Source of the DNA: a bacterium
Lineage (GTDB): Bacteria; Bacillota; Clostridia; Lachnospirales; Lachnospiraceae
DNA: 64,000 nucleotides
Direction of reading: 5' to 3'
Assembly (NCBI GenBank): GCA_023664305.1
Contig: JAMPFT010000005.1
Location: forward strand, 1-64,000
The translations under genes were made by a program, and so were the position numbers. Below, piece after piece: positions 1 through 9,480 of this stretch (position 1 is the stretch's first letter; every line of letters begins with the position of its first letter). Below the pieces are notes generated by a model. That model did not search any database and had not been told where the DNA came from. It worked only from the letters and a program-made list of their open reading frames with translations.

Positions 1-414
1 AAGCCCAAAACGCAGAGCGGCATCAGACAGATACCAATGAGCGAAAAAGTGTATGGAGCGTTGGGGCGCGTGTTGGAGAACCGCAAGAGAGCGAAAGCGA
101 CCATTATTGACGGTTACAGCAATTTCCTTTTCCTCAACCGGGACGGCAAGCCGAAAACGGCGACGAACTATGATAGTATGTTCCGGGGGCTTGCAAAGAA
201 GTATAACAAGTGCCATGAGGAAGCCTTACCCAAAGTAATGACACCGCACACCTTACGCCATACGTTCTGCACCAACTTAGCCAATGCCGGAATGAACCCG
301 AAAGCGTTACAGTATATCATGGGACATTCCAACATCACCATGACGCTGAACTATTACGCACACGCGACATTCGCTTCCGCAAGGGCTGAAATGGAAAGGC
401 TGATCGCGGCATAG
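1..414 (+). CDS. Tyrosine recombinase (integrase), C-terminal part, 5' end outside window
   Basis: The reading frame is open from base 1, so the gene begins upstream; an internal ATG at 37 is not the true start. The visible 137 residues are the catalytic half of a phage/Tn916-type tyrosine recombinase. Visible are a PKTQSG lysine hairpin, the HTLRHTF box with the second catalytic arginine, the MGHSN histidine box, and a C-terminal NYYAHAT segment carrying the nucleophilic tyrosine. The wording is close to integrases of Tn916/Tn1549-like conjugative transposons in Firmicutes. The gene ends about 145-185 bases before the start of unrelated glycan genes, as expected for an integrase at one end of an element. 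Confidence 0.9.
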   Translation, partial: KPKTQSGIRQIPMSEKVYGALGRVLENRKRAKATIIDGYSNFLFLNRDGKPKTATNYDSMFRGLAKKYNKCHEEALPKVMTPHTLRHTFCTNLANAGMNPKALQYIMGHSNITMTLNYYAHATFASARAEMERLIAA

Positions 415-598
415 CCGCAGACGGATTTACTACTTCTTTTACTACGTTTGAGAGGGAAAACCTAAGAGGTTTTGAGAGTATATGAGAACTTCTCCCCATA
501 TCTAAAATGCCGGGAAAGCCCGAAAATACGGGCTATACCGACATATAAGAACTTCTAAAGAGATAATCTAAATTCACCAATAATTTTCATAATCAAAA
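415..598. mobile_element. End of the integrative element, with likely integrase-binding repeats
   Basis: This stretch between the integrase stop and the acyltransferase remnant has no gene. It holds a 14-base direct repeat, ATATRAGAACTTCT, at 480-493 and 543-556, resembling arm-type integrase sites near the ends of Tn916-like elements. A dyad AGCCCG-AAAATA-CGGGCT lies at 517-534 inside a longer imperfect inverted repeat. The element boundary must lie between about 556 and 598, because coding homology to an acyltransferase starts at 598 while the frame is closed by a stop at 556-558. The exact attachment core cannot be fixed with only one end visible. Confidence 0.55.
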
Positions 599-1639
599 AG
601 GTAAATTATCTGCGTGCAATATGCGCTGTTGCAATTGTAGTGAGCCATTATTCTATGTATTTCAGTGCGAATATATTTCATTGGGGCTTAGCGTTTACAT
701 CGGCGATTTATATGTTTTTTATTTTGTCGGGTTTTTCTATTACATACTTTCATCAGAATGATAATCAAACAGTGGGGAATATGGTGGAGTTTTTAAAAAA
801 GCGTATATTAAAAATTTTTCCAGTGTATTGGATTTATATTGTTATTACATTGTTGCTGGATTATATCTTTGATGGGAAAATATTAACATATCATACAAAG
901 TCTTGGAGAGATATTTTGAAAAGTGCATTTTGCTTTCCGTCAGGTATTTTTTCCGATTATCCGTCCACATTGATACCTCCCGCTTGGTTTCTATCATATG
1001 TTGTCCTTTTTTATCTGGTATATGCTTTTTATCGTTATTTATTGGGTTTAAATGTTTTTAAATGGAGCGGGCGAGTCTGGGGTGTTTTGATATTGCTTAC
1101 TTATTTGGGGGGGTATTTCCGAGATCAAAGGAACAGTATTAGAATATATTTTCAATATAAATCACTTTGCTATATTAATTGGATGCGAGTGTGCAAATCT
1201 CTTGCGGAATACTAAAGTGAGGGCATGTGTTAATAGAAATAGGTTCCTAATGTGGGGCTGGATTGTAATGGCGCTTGCGGCGTGGATTGTTACAGGAAAG
1301 TATATTGATTGGATAAGGTACAATTTAGCAATGCAGTTATTTGGATACATCATCCCATATGCACTGATTCTTTTGTGGGGAATTGTTATAGAGAATAAAA
1401 AGGTATTCTTCGAAAAATTTTTTATTGTAGAGCGATGCTTAGGCTATTTGAGTAAGGCGTCTTATTCTATTTTTTTGACACATTTTATTGCACTGCAGAT
1501 TCTGATGATGGACTGGGGGATCACCGGGAAATTATGGATTCTGTATAAGGCGGTAACCCCTGTGATATTAATTGCAATAGGGTGTCTGGGGTATCAGTTT
1601 ATTGAAAAACCCCTTAATCGGGTTTTCAATAAAAGATAG
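559..1639 (+). pseudogene. Acyltransferase-3 family membrane protein, 5'-truncated and frameshifted
   Basis: The frame from 559 starts mid-family: the conserved opening of acyltransferase-3 proteins (YLRAI...VSHY, with the key histidine) is present from about 601, but no start codon or ribosome site precedes it. The element end sits where the first few codons should be. The frame then breaks at a G7 tract (1107-1113). Reading one G fewer, or two more, joins frame 1 to frame 2, which continues to 1639 and ends in the typical SIFLTHF...FIEKPLNR tail. Intact members are multi-spanning and O-acetylate surface glycans. As it stands the gene should be dead unless an outward promoter and slippage rescue it. 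Confidence 0.8.
1107..1113 (+). repeat. Homopolymeric G7 tract at frameshift point
   Basis: Seven consecutive G lie exactly where the first acyltransferase reading frame breaks. A change of -1 or +2 restores the frame. Confidence 0.85.
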
Positions 1640-1657
1640 AAGTGAGGATAAAGGCAT

Positions 1658-2736
1658 ATGGGAAATGATAGAGAAAAAGCTTGGGACATTCTAAAAGGAT
1701 TTACGATTTGTTGTGTATTAATTGGACATCTTATTCAATATATGTCTTTGGGAAAACTGGATTATACACGGAACCGACTTTATCTTTTGATATATTCTTT
1801 TCATATGCCTTTGTTTATGTTTATGGCAGGATATTTTTTCAAAAAATCAATGCAAAAATATTCCTTTAAAAACTTGCTTATACGGCAGGCAAAAGGGCTG
1901 TTAATACCTCTCTTTGTGTGGAACACCATATTTTATTATTTTTGGTATGCAATTCATATGTTACAGGGGAAAGAAGAGGGTCCTGTTTTAAGAGGCTGGC
2001 TTTATAGCATGAGAGGACTGTGGTTTTTAAGCTCTCTGTTTATTTGCTCTCTGATAGTGCTTGTAGTTCATAAAGCTTTGAGTGATTTGGGGGGGCGATA
2101 CTAATAAAGATATTAATATATGCGGTTGCCTGGGGATGCATGTTGGCGTGTGATGTTTTGAATGCCACAGCGTTTATGTTCCCTTTCTTTATGCTTGGGA
2201 TGCATTTTCCGGACACATTAATGAAAATAGCAATACAAGACGATGACAGGAAAAAGATTTATCTGGGATTGGGTTTTAGCTTTCTTGCCTGGATTGGCTT
2301 GTTTTGCATTTCGGATAAAGCGAGGTGGATTGCCAGAGGGATTGGAAGCGGTGCCTATGCGATTTATGGCAAGGAGGCAATGGCGAGTAGCATCTATAAA
2401 CTAATAATAGGAGTTTTTGGTGTTTTAACAGTGGTGCTAATCAGCAAAGCTTTTCCCGCGCTGATAGAAAAGATCGGAGAAAAACTGCGTTTGGATAAAG
2501 TAGGGCGGCTGACAATGGAGATATATATTATTCAATGTCTGATAGTTGAATCATTTATGCCTACTATTTATAAGCTGATAGTAAACAGGTTGGATAGAAA
2601 TCCGTTGGCGGAGAATGTGTATATATATACCTGTTTTGCCGTAATTGCAGGTTGGGGAGTGTTGTATTTTATCTGTCTTATTTTGGGAATGTTAAAACGC
2701 TTCCCCAGGGTTAAATATATTTTATTCCTAAGGTGA
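1658..2736 (+). pseudogene. Acyltransferase-3 family membrane protein, frameshifted at G7
   Basis: This second acyltransferase-3 gene starts at an ATG 18 bases after the first. It shows the family hallmarks: AWDILKGF followed by the IGHL histidine, and SFHMPLFMFMAGYFF. The frame stops at 2104 just after a G7 tract (2089-2095). Beyond the tract the protein resumes in frame 1 (ILIKILIYAVAWGCM, a membrane helix, then several more) to 2736. One extra G, or two fewer, restores about 360 residues, the normal family length. Expected role: O-acetylation of a surface polysaccharide. It could be a phase-variable gene in the off state, a real mutation, or a homopolymer miscall. Confidence 0.8.
2089..2095 (+). 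repeat. Homopolymeric G7 tract at frameshift point
   Basis: Seven consecutive G lie exactly where the second acyltransferase frame breaks. A change of +1 or -2 restores the frame. Confidence 0.85.
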
Positions 2737-2747
2737 GGGCTTGAAAC

Positions 2748-4160
2748 ATGTTGTTTAGCTCAATGACATTCTTATGGCTGTTTTTGCCTACTGTCTTTAT
2801 TATACATACATTGTTGCCGGATAAAGCGAAAAATTTCTTCCTTCTGGCGGCCAGTCTGTTCTTTTATTCCTGGGGAGAACCGGTTTATATTCTTTTGATG
2901 CTTTCTTCTATTGCGATTAATTATCTGGCGGCTATTGTAATAGATTGCACGAAAACAAAGAAGACAGCACGCAGAATGATATTTATTTTGGATATCTTTA
3001 TCAATATCGGGCTTCTCTGGTACTTTAAATATTATGATTCCTTTGCGGCGCTTACAAATTCATTACTGCATAAAACGGTATTTACAGTAAAGGATATTGC
3101 GCTTCCAATTGGTATTTCATTTTATACATTCCAGATACTGTCTTATGTAATCGATGTATATCTGAACAAATGTGATATACAGAAGAATTTAGTGAAATTT
3201 GCGTTATATGTGAGCTTTTTCCCGCAGCTCATAGCAGGACCCATTGTCAAATACAGAGATGTTGCCGAGCAGATTGAAAACAGAAAGATCGACAGTCGGC
3301 AGATTTTTGCAGGAATAAAAAGGTTTATTTACGGATTAAGTAAAAAAGTGATCCTTTCGAACACCATTGCAGAAGTGGCAGACTCTATTTTTGAGGTATC
3401 TGTCGAGGTGATTGATACGAAATGGCTATGGGTGGGAGCTTTGCTGTATACACTGCAGATATATTACGACTTTTCCGGCTATTCGGATATGGCGATTGGG
3501 TTAGGAAGGATGTTCGGGTTTGAATTTCCTGAAAATTTCAATTATCCGTATGTATCGACATCCATCCGGGAATTTTGGAGAAGATGGCATATTTCTCTTT
3601 CTTCCTGGTTTAAAGAATATATTTATATCCCGTTAGGGGGAAACAGAAAGGGAAAGTATCGTACCTATATTAATCTGGCGATTGTATTTGTAGTTACCGG
3701 AGTGTGGCATGGCGCCACATTGAATTTTCTTTTATGGGGATGCTTTCATGGCTTTTTTATTCTTGTGGAAAAAGCGTTTTTAGGCAAAAAGCTGGAAAGC
3801 AGTAGGTTCAAGCTGTTCAATCATTTATATACGCTCTTCGCTGTTACGGTTGGCTGGGCAATATTCAGGTGCAGCTCTCTGAAGGAAGCGTTGAAGCTTG
3901 TCTTTTATATGTTCAGGTGGCAGAATCATAATTTTTATGTATGGTATGATTTTTTCAGCATCAGGAGTCTTTTTGTTGTAGGCATTGCAGTGGCGCTGAT
4001 TGGGTTTCTACAGGAGCGGTGTAAAAGATTCAGGACAATGCTGTATGATACCGCCCGCATATATTACCCTGAGGCATTGCTACAGGCTGTACTGCTTGTC
4101 TTATGTATCGTTTTGCTGATTGGTGGACAGTATAATCCGTTTATTTATTTCAAGTTTTAG
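2748..4160 (+). CDS. MBOAT family O-acyltransferase, AlgI/DltB-like
   Basis: A 470-residue multi-spanning membrane protein starting 11 bases after the acyltransferase. It has the AlgI-type opening (SSMTFLWLFLP, then FFYSWGEP), the central FWRRWHISLSSWF box and the invariant histidine in GVWHGAT near residue 321. MBOAT proteins of this type move an acyl group, usually acetyl, across the membrane onto a glycan or onto a partner SGNH-like protein. The AlgX/AlgJ-like protein at 7217 is the likely partner. Length and motifs are those of an intact enzyme. Confidence 0.92.
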   Translation: MLFSSMTFLWLFLPTVFIIHTLLPDKAKNFFLLAASLFFYSWGEPVYILLMLSSIAINYLAAIVIDCTKTKKTARRMIFILDIFINIGLLWYFKYYDSFAALTNSLLHKTVFTVKDIALPIGISFYTFQILSYVIDVYLNKCDIQKNLVKFALYVSFFPQLIAGPIVKYRDVAEQIENRKIDSRQIFAGIKRFIYGLSKKVILSNTIAEVADSIFEVSVEVIDTKWLWVGALLYTLQIYYDFSGYSDMAIGLGRMFGFEFPENFNYPYVSTSIREFWRRWHISLSSWFKEYIYIPLGGNRKGKYRTYINLAIVFVVTGVWHGATLNFLLWGCFHGFFILVEKAFLGKKLESSRFKLFNHLYTLFAVTVGWAIFRCSSLKEALKLVFYMFRWQNHNFYVWYDFFSIRSLFVVGIAVALIGFLQERCKRFRTMLYDTARIYYPEALLQAVLLVLCIVLLIGGQYNPFIYFKF

Positions 4161-4178
4161 TATTGGGGAGGGCGTAAG

Positions 4179-7100
4179 ATGAATAGAGTGAAGGAAAAGC
4201 TGGTTGATGTGTTTACAAGAACAGAAAAAGTATTTGATAAAAGGCTGGCGCCGATCTCATTGCTTTTTTTAAGCGTAGTTTTTTATTTCCTGAATCCGTT
4301 TTCGGATCAAAGTATTGACAGCTGGGACGGCGTTGTGGGAAGAGCTTTGATTTCGGGCATATCGGTGCAGCATAGGATAAAAAATTTCAGTATACTGATT
4401 ATACTGATCCCGTGTTGTTTTTTATTGATTTGGCTGTTGTGCTCATGGGTAATGAAGGCGCAGGATGCTGTGGTGGCCTTTTCCGGGAAATATGCAATTC
4501 TTCTTGCTGCGCCGGTGGCAAATGCATATGTGAACAGATATAGAGGATCGACCGATATCGTGGCGGATAATATTTTAATCCTTTCAACGCTGTTTTTCTG
4601 CGTAATCCTGTTGGGGATAACTGTTTTAGATCGAGAAAAGCGTCTGGAAGAACAGGAATATACATTTTATTATCTTTTTTACCTAAATTTGATCATGTCA
4701 GTCAGATTATTATATAAAGCAGGAAATAGCTGGAAGGTTGCAGGTGCCATGGCAGTGACGGTGCTTTTGATTCTTGTAACAGGATTGTTGGCTGACAGAA
4801 AGGGAAAAATTCAGATCGGTTTCTGGAACGCTGTTCTTTCGTGCTTTCAATGGCTCCCGTTCTGCGTTTGCTGTATTCTGGAACTTCTTTACGTTTTGAA
4901 TGCCCGAGGTATCTATTTTAAAAATTATCGCAGAATCATATGTGCGGCGATGTTTGCTGTCGTTCTGCTGCAAATGCTTTGGATAGTTTATAGCAACAGG
5001 AAACAGCAGGCAGGAAATGGGGGGGGCATTCATTTATGGGACATTAACAGAAAATGGGGTTCCCTGTTAAGTCTGGGAGCAATTCTGGGTTACAGCGGTT
5101 ATTATGTTATGAGCGCATATGGGGATAATTATTCTGCGCTATTTGAGATTGGCAACGGTTCGGCATCTATTGATACGTTTTTGAGAGGGAAACTGCCTGT
5201 ATTGGATTATTTTTCGGGACATGCCGTATCGGATGTGTTTTCGCGAATCCCTTTCATGTATGCAAACGGAGAAAGTGCGGCGTCAACTGCAAGTATAATT
5301 TTTTTGGGAGATATTACTTTTTGTATCCTTTTCTATCTCCTTGCACGAAAGCTGTTTGATGAGGACACGGCACTGATTTTGCTTTTTACATACCCGTTAA
5401 TCATAAGCGGATTTATATGGAGCCACCTTTCGTTGATAGCGGTAATAGCTACCCTTTATCTCATCGAAAGGCATACAAAAAAGTCCTATTTTATCTGGTG
5501 GGCGGCCTTAGCGGCTGGAGTCGCCATGCAGTATGACAGGGGTCTGGCTTTGGGGATAGGCTGTATAGCAGCTGTATTTTTACTGTCGCTGGTGAAAAAG
5601 TCGAAGATATCCTTTAAGATGCTCTGTGCTTCCGGTGCGGCTGTCGCGTCTGTCATACTGATTTTTTGTTCTTTATGGTGGCTTCATGAAGGGATATCGC
5701 CGATTTTTCGAATCCGGGAATGGCTGGCTCTAAGCGTGAAGTCTACTTCGACATGGGCTCTTGAGACGGGAATGTTGGGCAGCTCGGCCACGTTTGCGTT
5801 TTGGTATACTTATTTTCTGATACCGTCTTTGGCGGTGCTGCTGGTGTTGTATTCTGTGATTAAGCTTCGCAGCTATGCAAAAAATACGCAAGCGGGGATG
5901 CAGGGTGCAAAGCTGCAAGATATTGCTTTATTAATTACATTTTCTGTTTCGGTATTGTTGTTTATGTCGAGGGAGCTGACCTATCACACGCTTTATAACG
6001 GTTCCGGGGTTACGGGCGTAATTTTAAATTTTGTGCCCTGGATGGTTATGTGTGCCGTTTCTGTTGTTTGCAAGGAAAAGAAGGTTGATCAAACCGTAAG
6101 GTATGCGGTTATGGTTGCTGCACTGGGGTTGGTTCTTTTCAATCACACCTCGAATGTGACAAAGGAGACGCCGCAGGCGTCGGCTTCTTTATTGAATGCC
6201 GCGTATGCGAAGGCGGAAAAAGTCACGGTATCCGGTGATATGAGTTCTATATGGGGAACGGAAAGGGTGATATATTCAACGGCCACACAGGATTTAATTA
6301 ATCCGCTCAGGGAAATATTCGATGTGCTGCTAAAAGAGGATGAGACATTTTGTGATTTTGCGAACGCGACAGGACTGTATGCATATCTGAATCGGGAAAG
6401 ACCGTTTTATGCAGCTCAGTCTCCGAGCATATTGGCGGGTGAGTTTTCGCAGGAATGTTTTCTGGAGGAGCTTTCCTGGTATAATGTCCCGTTAGCGTTA
6501 CTGGGAAACGGGCCGGGCTATATGGAAAACATGAATAATATTGCACTGAATGTCAGATATTGGAAGGTCGCGGAATATATTTATGAAAATTATCGGCCGT
6601 TGATCCAGATTGGGGATTTTGCAGTCTGGTGTCAAAATGGCAGACAGGATGAGTTCAGGGATGAATTATTGACGCATCCGGAATTAGAGGGGAGGTTTGA
6701 CTTTATAGATTACGGATATGATGCAGGAAGCATTGTGGCAGATGAAGAGGGAAATAAGAGCTTTCAGGTTAATGAATATGGCTATCATAACTATGATATA
6801 AATTTGCTGCCGTACATTACGGCACGATATGGGGAATACGATTTGATTGATTCCGGAATTTATGTAAGGGCTGAAACTGACAGGGTGTACCGGATTGAGA
6901 GAGATAAGGCGCTTGACAAAGATACAGGGTACTATTTGCATTTTACAGTAACAAGGACAGAGAATACGAACCGTAACTCTGCAGTTTTGTTGTCAGACAG
7001 CTCGCATGAAAATATTTTGTTCCGATATAACTTTTTTATAACGCCGGAGGAGCTTGTATCTGATAATCTGATCAGGATCAGCGAGGATTATTTTTGGAGT

Positions 7101-7187
7101 GCATTTGACATCGACCGGATACAGTTTTTGGTGTCAGATGACGTGGAAATCTCAAACGTAGAGGTTTTGGCGCTTCCGAATAAGTAG
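4179..7187 (+). CDS. Large membrane protein, possible GT-C glycosyltransferase or polymerase
   Basis: A 1002-residue protein whose first two thirds contain roughly 14-16 hydrophobic segments, followed by a soluble C-terminal third from about residue 670. No catalytic motif is certain. Size, topology and position between acylation genes and glycosyltransferases fit a GT-C type transferase or polymerase of a surface glycan; that is inference. The start ATG at 4179 follows a GGGGAGGG ribosome site. A G8 tract at 5019-5026 is in frame here (encoding Gly-Gly-Gly), so a change of tract length would switch the gene off. Confidence 0.75.
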   Translation: MNRVKEKLVDVFTRTEKVFDKRLAPISLLFLSVVFYFLNPFSDQSIDSWDGVVGRALISGISVQHRIKNFSILIILIPCCFLLIWLLCSWVMKAQDAVVAFSGKYAILLAAPVANAYVNRYRGSTDIVADNILILSTLFFCVILLGITVLDREKRLEEQEYTFYYLFYLNLIMSVRLLYKAGNSWKVAGAMAVTVLLILVTGLLADRKGKIQIGFWNAVLSCFQWLPFCVCCILELLYVLNARGIYFKNYRRIICAAMFAVVLLQMLWIVYSNRKQQAGNGGGIHLWDINRKWGSLLSLGAILGYSGYYVMSAYGDNYSALFEIGNGSASIDTFLRGKLPVLDYFSGHAVSDVFSRIPFMYANGESAASTASIIFLGDITFCILFYLLARKLFDEDTALILLFTYPLIISGFIWSHLSLIAVIATLYLIERHTKKSYFIWWAALAAGVAMQYDRGLALGIGCIAAVFLLSLVKKSKISFKMLCASGAAVASVILIFCSLWWLHEGISPIFRIREWLALSVKSTSTWALETGMLGSSATFAFWYTYFLIPSLAVLLVLYSVIKLRSYAKNTQAGMQGAKLQDIALLITFSVSVLLFMSRELTYHTLYNGSGVTGVILNFVPWMVMCAVSVVCKEKKVDQTVRYAVMVAALGLVLFNHTSNVTKETPQASASLLNAAYAKAEKVTVSGDMSSIWGTERVIYSTATQDLINPLREIFDVLLKEDETFCDFANATGLYAYLNRERPFYAAQSPSILAGEFSQECFLEELSWYNVPLALLGNGPGYMENMNNIALNVRYWKVAEYIYENYRPLIQIGDFAVWCQNGRQDEFRDELLTHPELEGRFDFIDYGYDAGSIVADEEGNKSFQVNEYGYHNYDINLLPYITARYGEYDLIDSGIYVRAETDRVYRIERDKALDKDTGYYLHFTVTRTENTNRNSAVLLSDSSHENILFRYNFFITPEELVSDNLIRISEDYFWSAFDIDRIQFLVSDDVEISNVEVLALPNK
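5019..5026 (+). repeat. Homopolymeric G8 tract inside an intact gene
   Basis: Eight consecutive G in the coding sequence of the 1002-residue membrane protein. The current length keeps the frame open. Confidence 0.85.
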
Positions 7188-7216
7188 GTCATGTGTTCAG
7201 CTGAAAGGGAGATAAA

Positions 7217-8344
7217 ATGAAAAGGGCCTATATAATTTATATTGTATGCTTTGTCGCTATTCTCTTGCTTCCGCTGGTATTTTACCCGTTGGTGGCACAC
7301 CGCCTTGATCATAACAACTATGAAAACCGTGCATTAATGTCATTTGAGGAGTTATCGGAATCCGACTGGAAGACTTTCTTTCCGGATTTGGAGTTGTTAA
7401 TAAAGGATAATATGCCTTACAAGAATGAATGCATAAATTTGATAAATCGGGTAGATGAATATATTTTTCATGATCTGTTTAATCAAAGTGTTATGGTTGG
7501 AAAAGAGAACTGGTTGTTTTACAAGGGAAATGACTGCATTCAGGACTACAGGGGAGGCTATGTATTATCAGATAGAGAACTGCAGGCGTATGCGGCGGCC
7601 GCGGACTCGCTGAAGAAATCCCTTGAGGATCGCGGAATTGATTTTTATATTATGATCACCCCTAATAAAGAAGCTATTTATGGAGATGACTATTTACCGG
7701 ACAGAGTGAAGAGATATTCGACGGAGAGCCGTGCCGATCAAATTGTGTCATATTTGAGCGAAAACACGGATGTGCCAATTATTTATCCGAAACAATCTCT
7801 GCAGGCGGCAGCTTCCGACTATCAGGTGTGGAGGAAGTATGACACACACTGGAATAATGTCGGCGCTTTCATAGCGTCTCAGGAGCTGTTAAAAGAATTG
7901 GGCCTGGAATCGGTTTGGCTGTCAGATGTTGCGATTATGAAAGACGGGACATGTGGGGGAGATCTGGCAGGTATGCTTGGCATGTCCGCACGGTATTCGG
8001 ATGATACCGTATATGTCATTGACGGTTATTATGCGCAGGTTTCTGTTGAAAATACAGAGTCAGTTCCGCAACCTAATTTAAGCTACTCCAAATTCGAATC
8101 TGATGCGGTAAATGAAGTGACAGTTCTGTGCATTGGCGACAGTTTCCTTGGTTCAATGGAGCAGTATCTTTCTAAGAATTTTAAAAAAGCAATGTTTGTA
8201 CACCGCGATAACTATACGTCATTGGAGAGGGATCTGATTGTAGAGGAAAGCCCTGATATAGTGGTTATGCAAATAGCGGAGCGATTTTTAACATATTTCG
8301 ACGACAGCATGTTGAGATACGCCAGGATGTATAGTCAGGAATAA
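7217..8344 (+). CDS. AlgX/AlgJ-like (DHHW) SGNH-fold acetyltransferase partner
   Basis: A 375-residue protein with an N-terminal membrane anchor (about residues 5-28) and an extracytoplasmic domain. Near residue 208 it has DTHWN, the AlgX/AlgJ form of the Asp-His motif, and near residue 307 GDSF, which carries the serine nucleophile. Family members accept acetyl from an MBOAT protein and place it on polysaccharide outside the cell. The pairing with the MBOAT gene at 2748 in the same operon supports that role. ATG at 7217 follows an AAAGGGAGA ribosome site. It appears intact. Confidence 0.85.
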   Translation: MKRAYIIYIVCFVAILLLPLVFYPLVAHRLDHNNYENRALMSFEELSESDWKTFFPDLELLIKDNMPYKNECINLINRVDEYIFHDLFNQSVMVGKENWLFYKGNDCIQDYRGGYVLSDRELQAYAAAADSLKKSLEDRGIDFYIMITPNKEAIYGDDYLPDRVKRYSTESRADQIVSYLSENTDVPIIYPKQSLQAAASDYQVWRKYDTHWNNVGAFIASQELLKELGLESVWLSDVAIMKDGTCGGDLAGMLGMSARYSDDTVYVIDGYYAQVSVENTESVPQPNLSYSKFESDAVNEVTVLCIGDSFLGSMEQYLSKNFKKAMFVHRDNYTSLERDLIVEESPDIVVMQIAERFLTYFDDSMLRYARMYSQE

Positions 8345-8386
8345 GTGGCTTGTCAAATGTCAAGTTACAAACAGGAAAGTGATGAT

Positions 8387-9445
8387 ATGAGAAAAAAGCG
8401 TATTGCAATGGTGGATTTTTGGTCCGTATGTGATGAAAACGGGAAGCCGATCGGACATGGTGAAAAGGTCGGAAACGAATACTATGAGTATATTAAGAGC
8501 AGCTATGATGTTACGCAATATGTGAATAGGGACATGCTGCCATATTTACATAATCCTCAAAAGATCGGCTTTAGAGATTCCCTGCAATATGGAGTAGGGA
8601 AAGTAAAAAGAATTATATCCAATTTCAGATGTCTGAGGGAAGTCTACGGTAAAGAAAAGGATTCGGTTATCTGGTTCTATGTACCGGATATTTATCTCTT
8701 TTTATTTATTCTGTTGACAACAAAAGGAAAGCGTCGCATTGCAGTTAATATTTATGAAGAGTATGCCGGTCATAGAATAAAAAACGGAATATTGAGGTAT
8801 GCGCTGAGAAAAGCAGATAAGATATTTGTAACGAATAGAGTATTGCTTTCAACGATTCCGAAAGGCGTCTTGATTCCCGATTATGCATATAGAGAAGAGG
8901 TGTATGGTAAGTATGCCGTTGCTGAAAAAAAGGAACAGGCGGTATGCCTTGGAACGATGAATGAAAAAAAGCAGTTGATTGATGCGGTAAAAGCTTTTTC
9001 AAAAAACGGATATCCGCTTTATATTGCAGGGCAATTTTCGTCAAAGGAAAGCTATGAGCAGTTATGCAGGATAAAGGGGAAAAATATAACGATTGAAGAC
9101 AGATATATTGACACTGATGAATATTATCAGCTTTTGGCATCCAGCAAATATTGCCTGATACCGTATGATGCTGAATTTTATAAAAACAGAACATCAGGAG
9201 TCATACAGGAGTGCCTTTTTACAAACACGGTTCCCTTGTCAGAAGAAAGCATTCTGAAGTTTTCGCATATTCAGGGAATCGGATATAAAGAAATTGAAGA
9301 GCTGGAGACGTTGAATCTGGAGGATGTAGATGTATGTACCATATGTCAGACATATAAAGCGGAACGGGAATGTTTTTACAGATATGACAACATAAAAAAT
9401 ACAATTATCGATGCTTTGAACAGCCTATCGGAGGATGAGAAATAA
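8387..9445 (+). CDS. Glycosyltransferase, GT4-like (divergent)
   Basis: ATG at 8387 is preferred (MRKKRIAMVDFW) because it follows AGGAAAG and opens with the usual first beta strand; the in-frame GTG at 8345 is poorly placed. The 352-residue protein has a GT-B look: a C-terminal half with CLGTMNEKKQLIDAV, YIAGQF and NRTSGVIQECL, the last resembling the donor-binding loop of GT4 enzymes. Sugar and acceptor cannot be told. It is cytoplasmic and probably adds one residue of the repeat unit. Confidence 0.65.
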   Translation: MRKKRIAMVDFWSVCDENGKPIGHGEKVGNEYYEYIKSSYDVTQYVNRDMLPYLHNPQKIGFRDSLQYGVGKVKRIISNFRCLREVYGKEKDSVIWFYVPDIYLFLFILLTTKGKRRIAVNIYEEYAGHRIKNGILRYALRKADKIFVTNRVLLSTIPKGVLIPDYAYREEVYGKYAVAEKKEQAVCLGTMNEKKQLIDAVKAFSKNGYPLYIAGQFSSKESYEQLCRIKGKNITIEDRYIDTDEYYQLLASSKYCLIPYDAEFYKNRTSGVIQECLFTNTVPLSEESILKFSHIQGIGYKEIEELETLNLEDVDVCTICQTYKAERECFYRYDNIKNTIIDALNSLSEDEK

Positions 9446-9480
9446 AGTGACACCAAGTGAAGCAGACAGGGAGTATAGAA

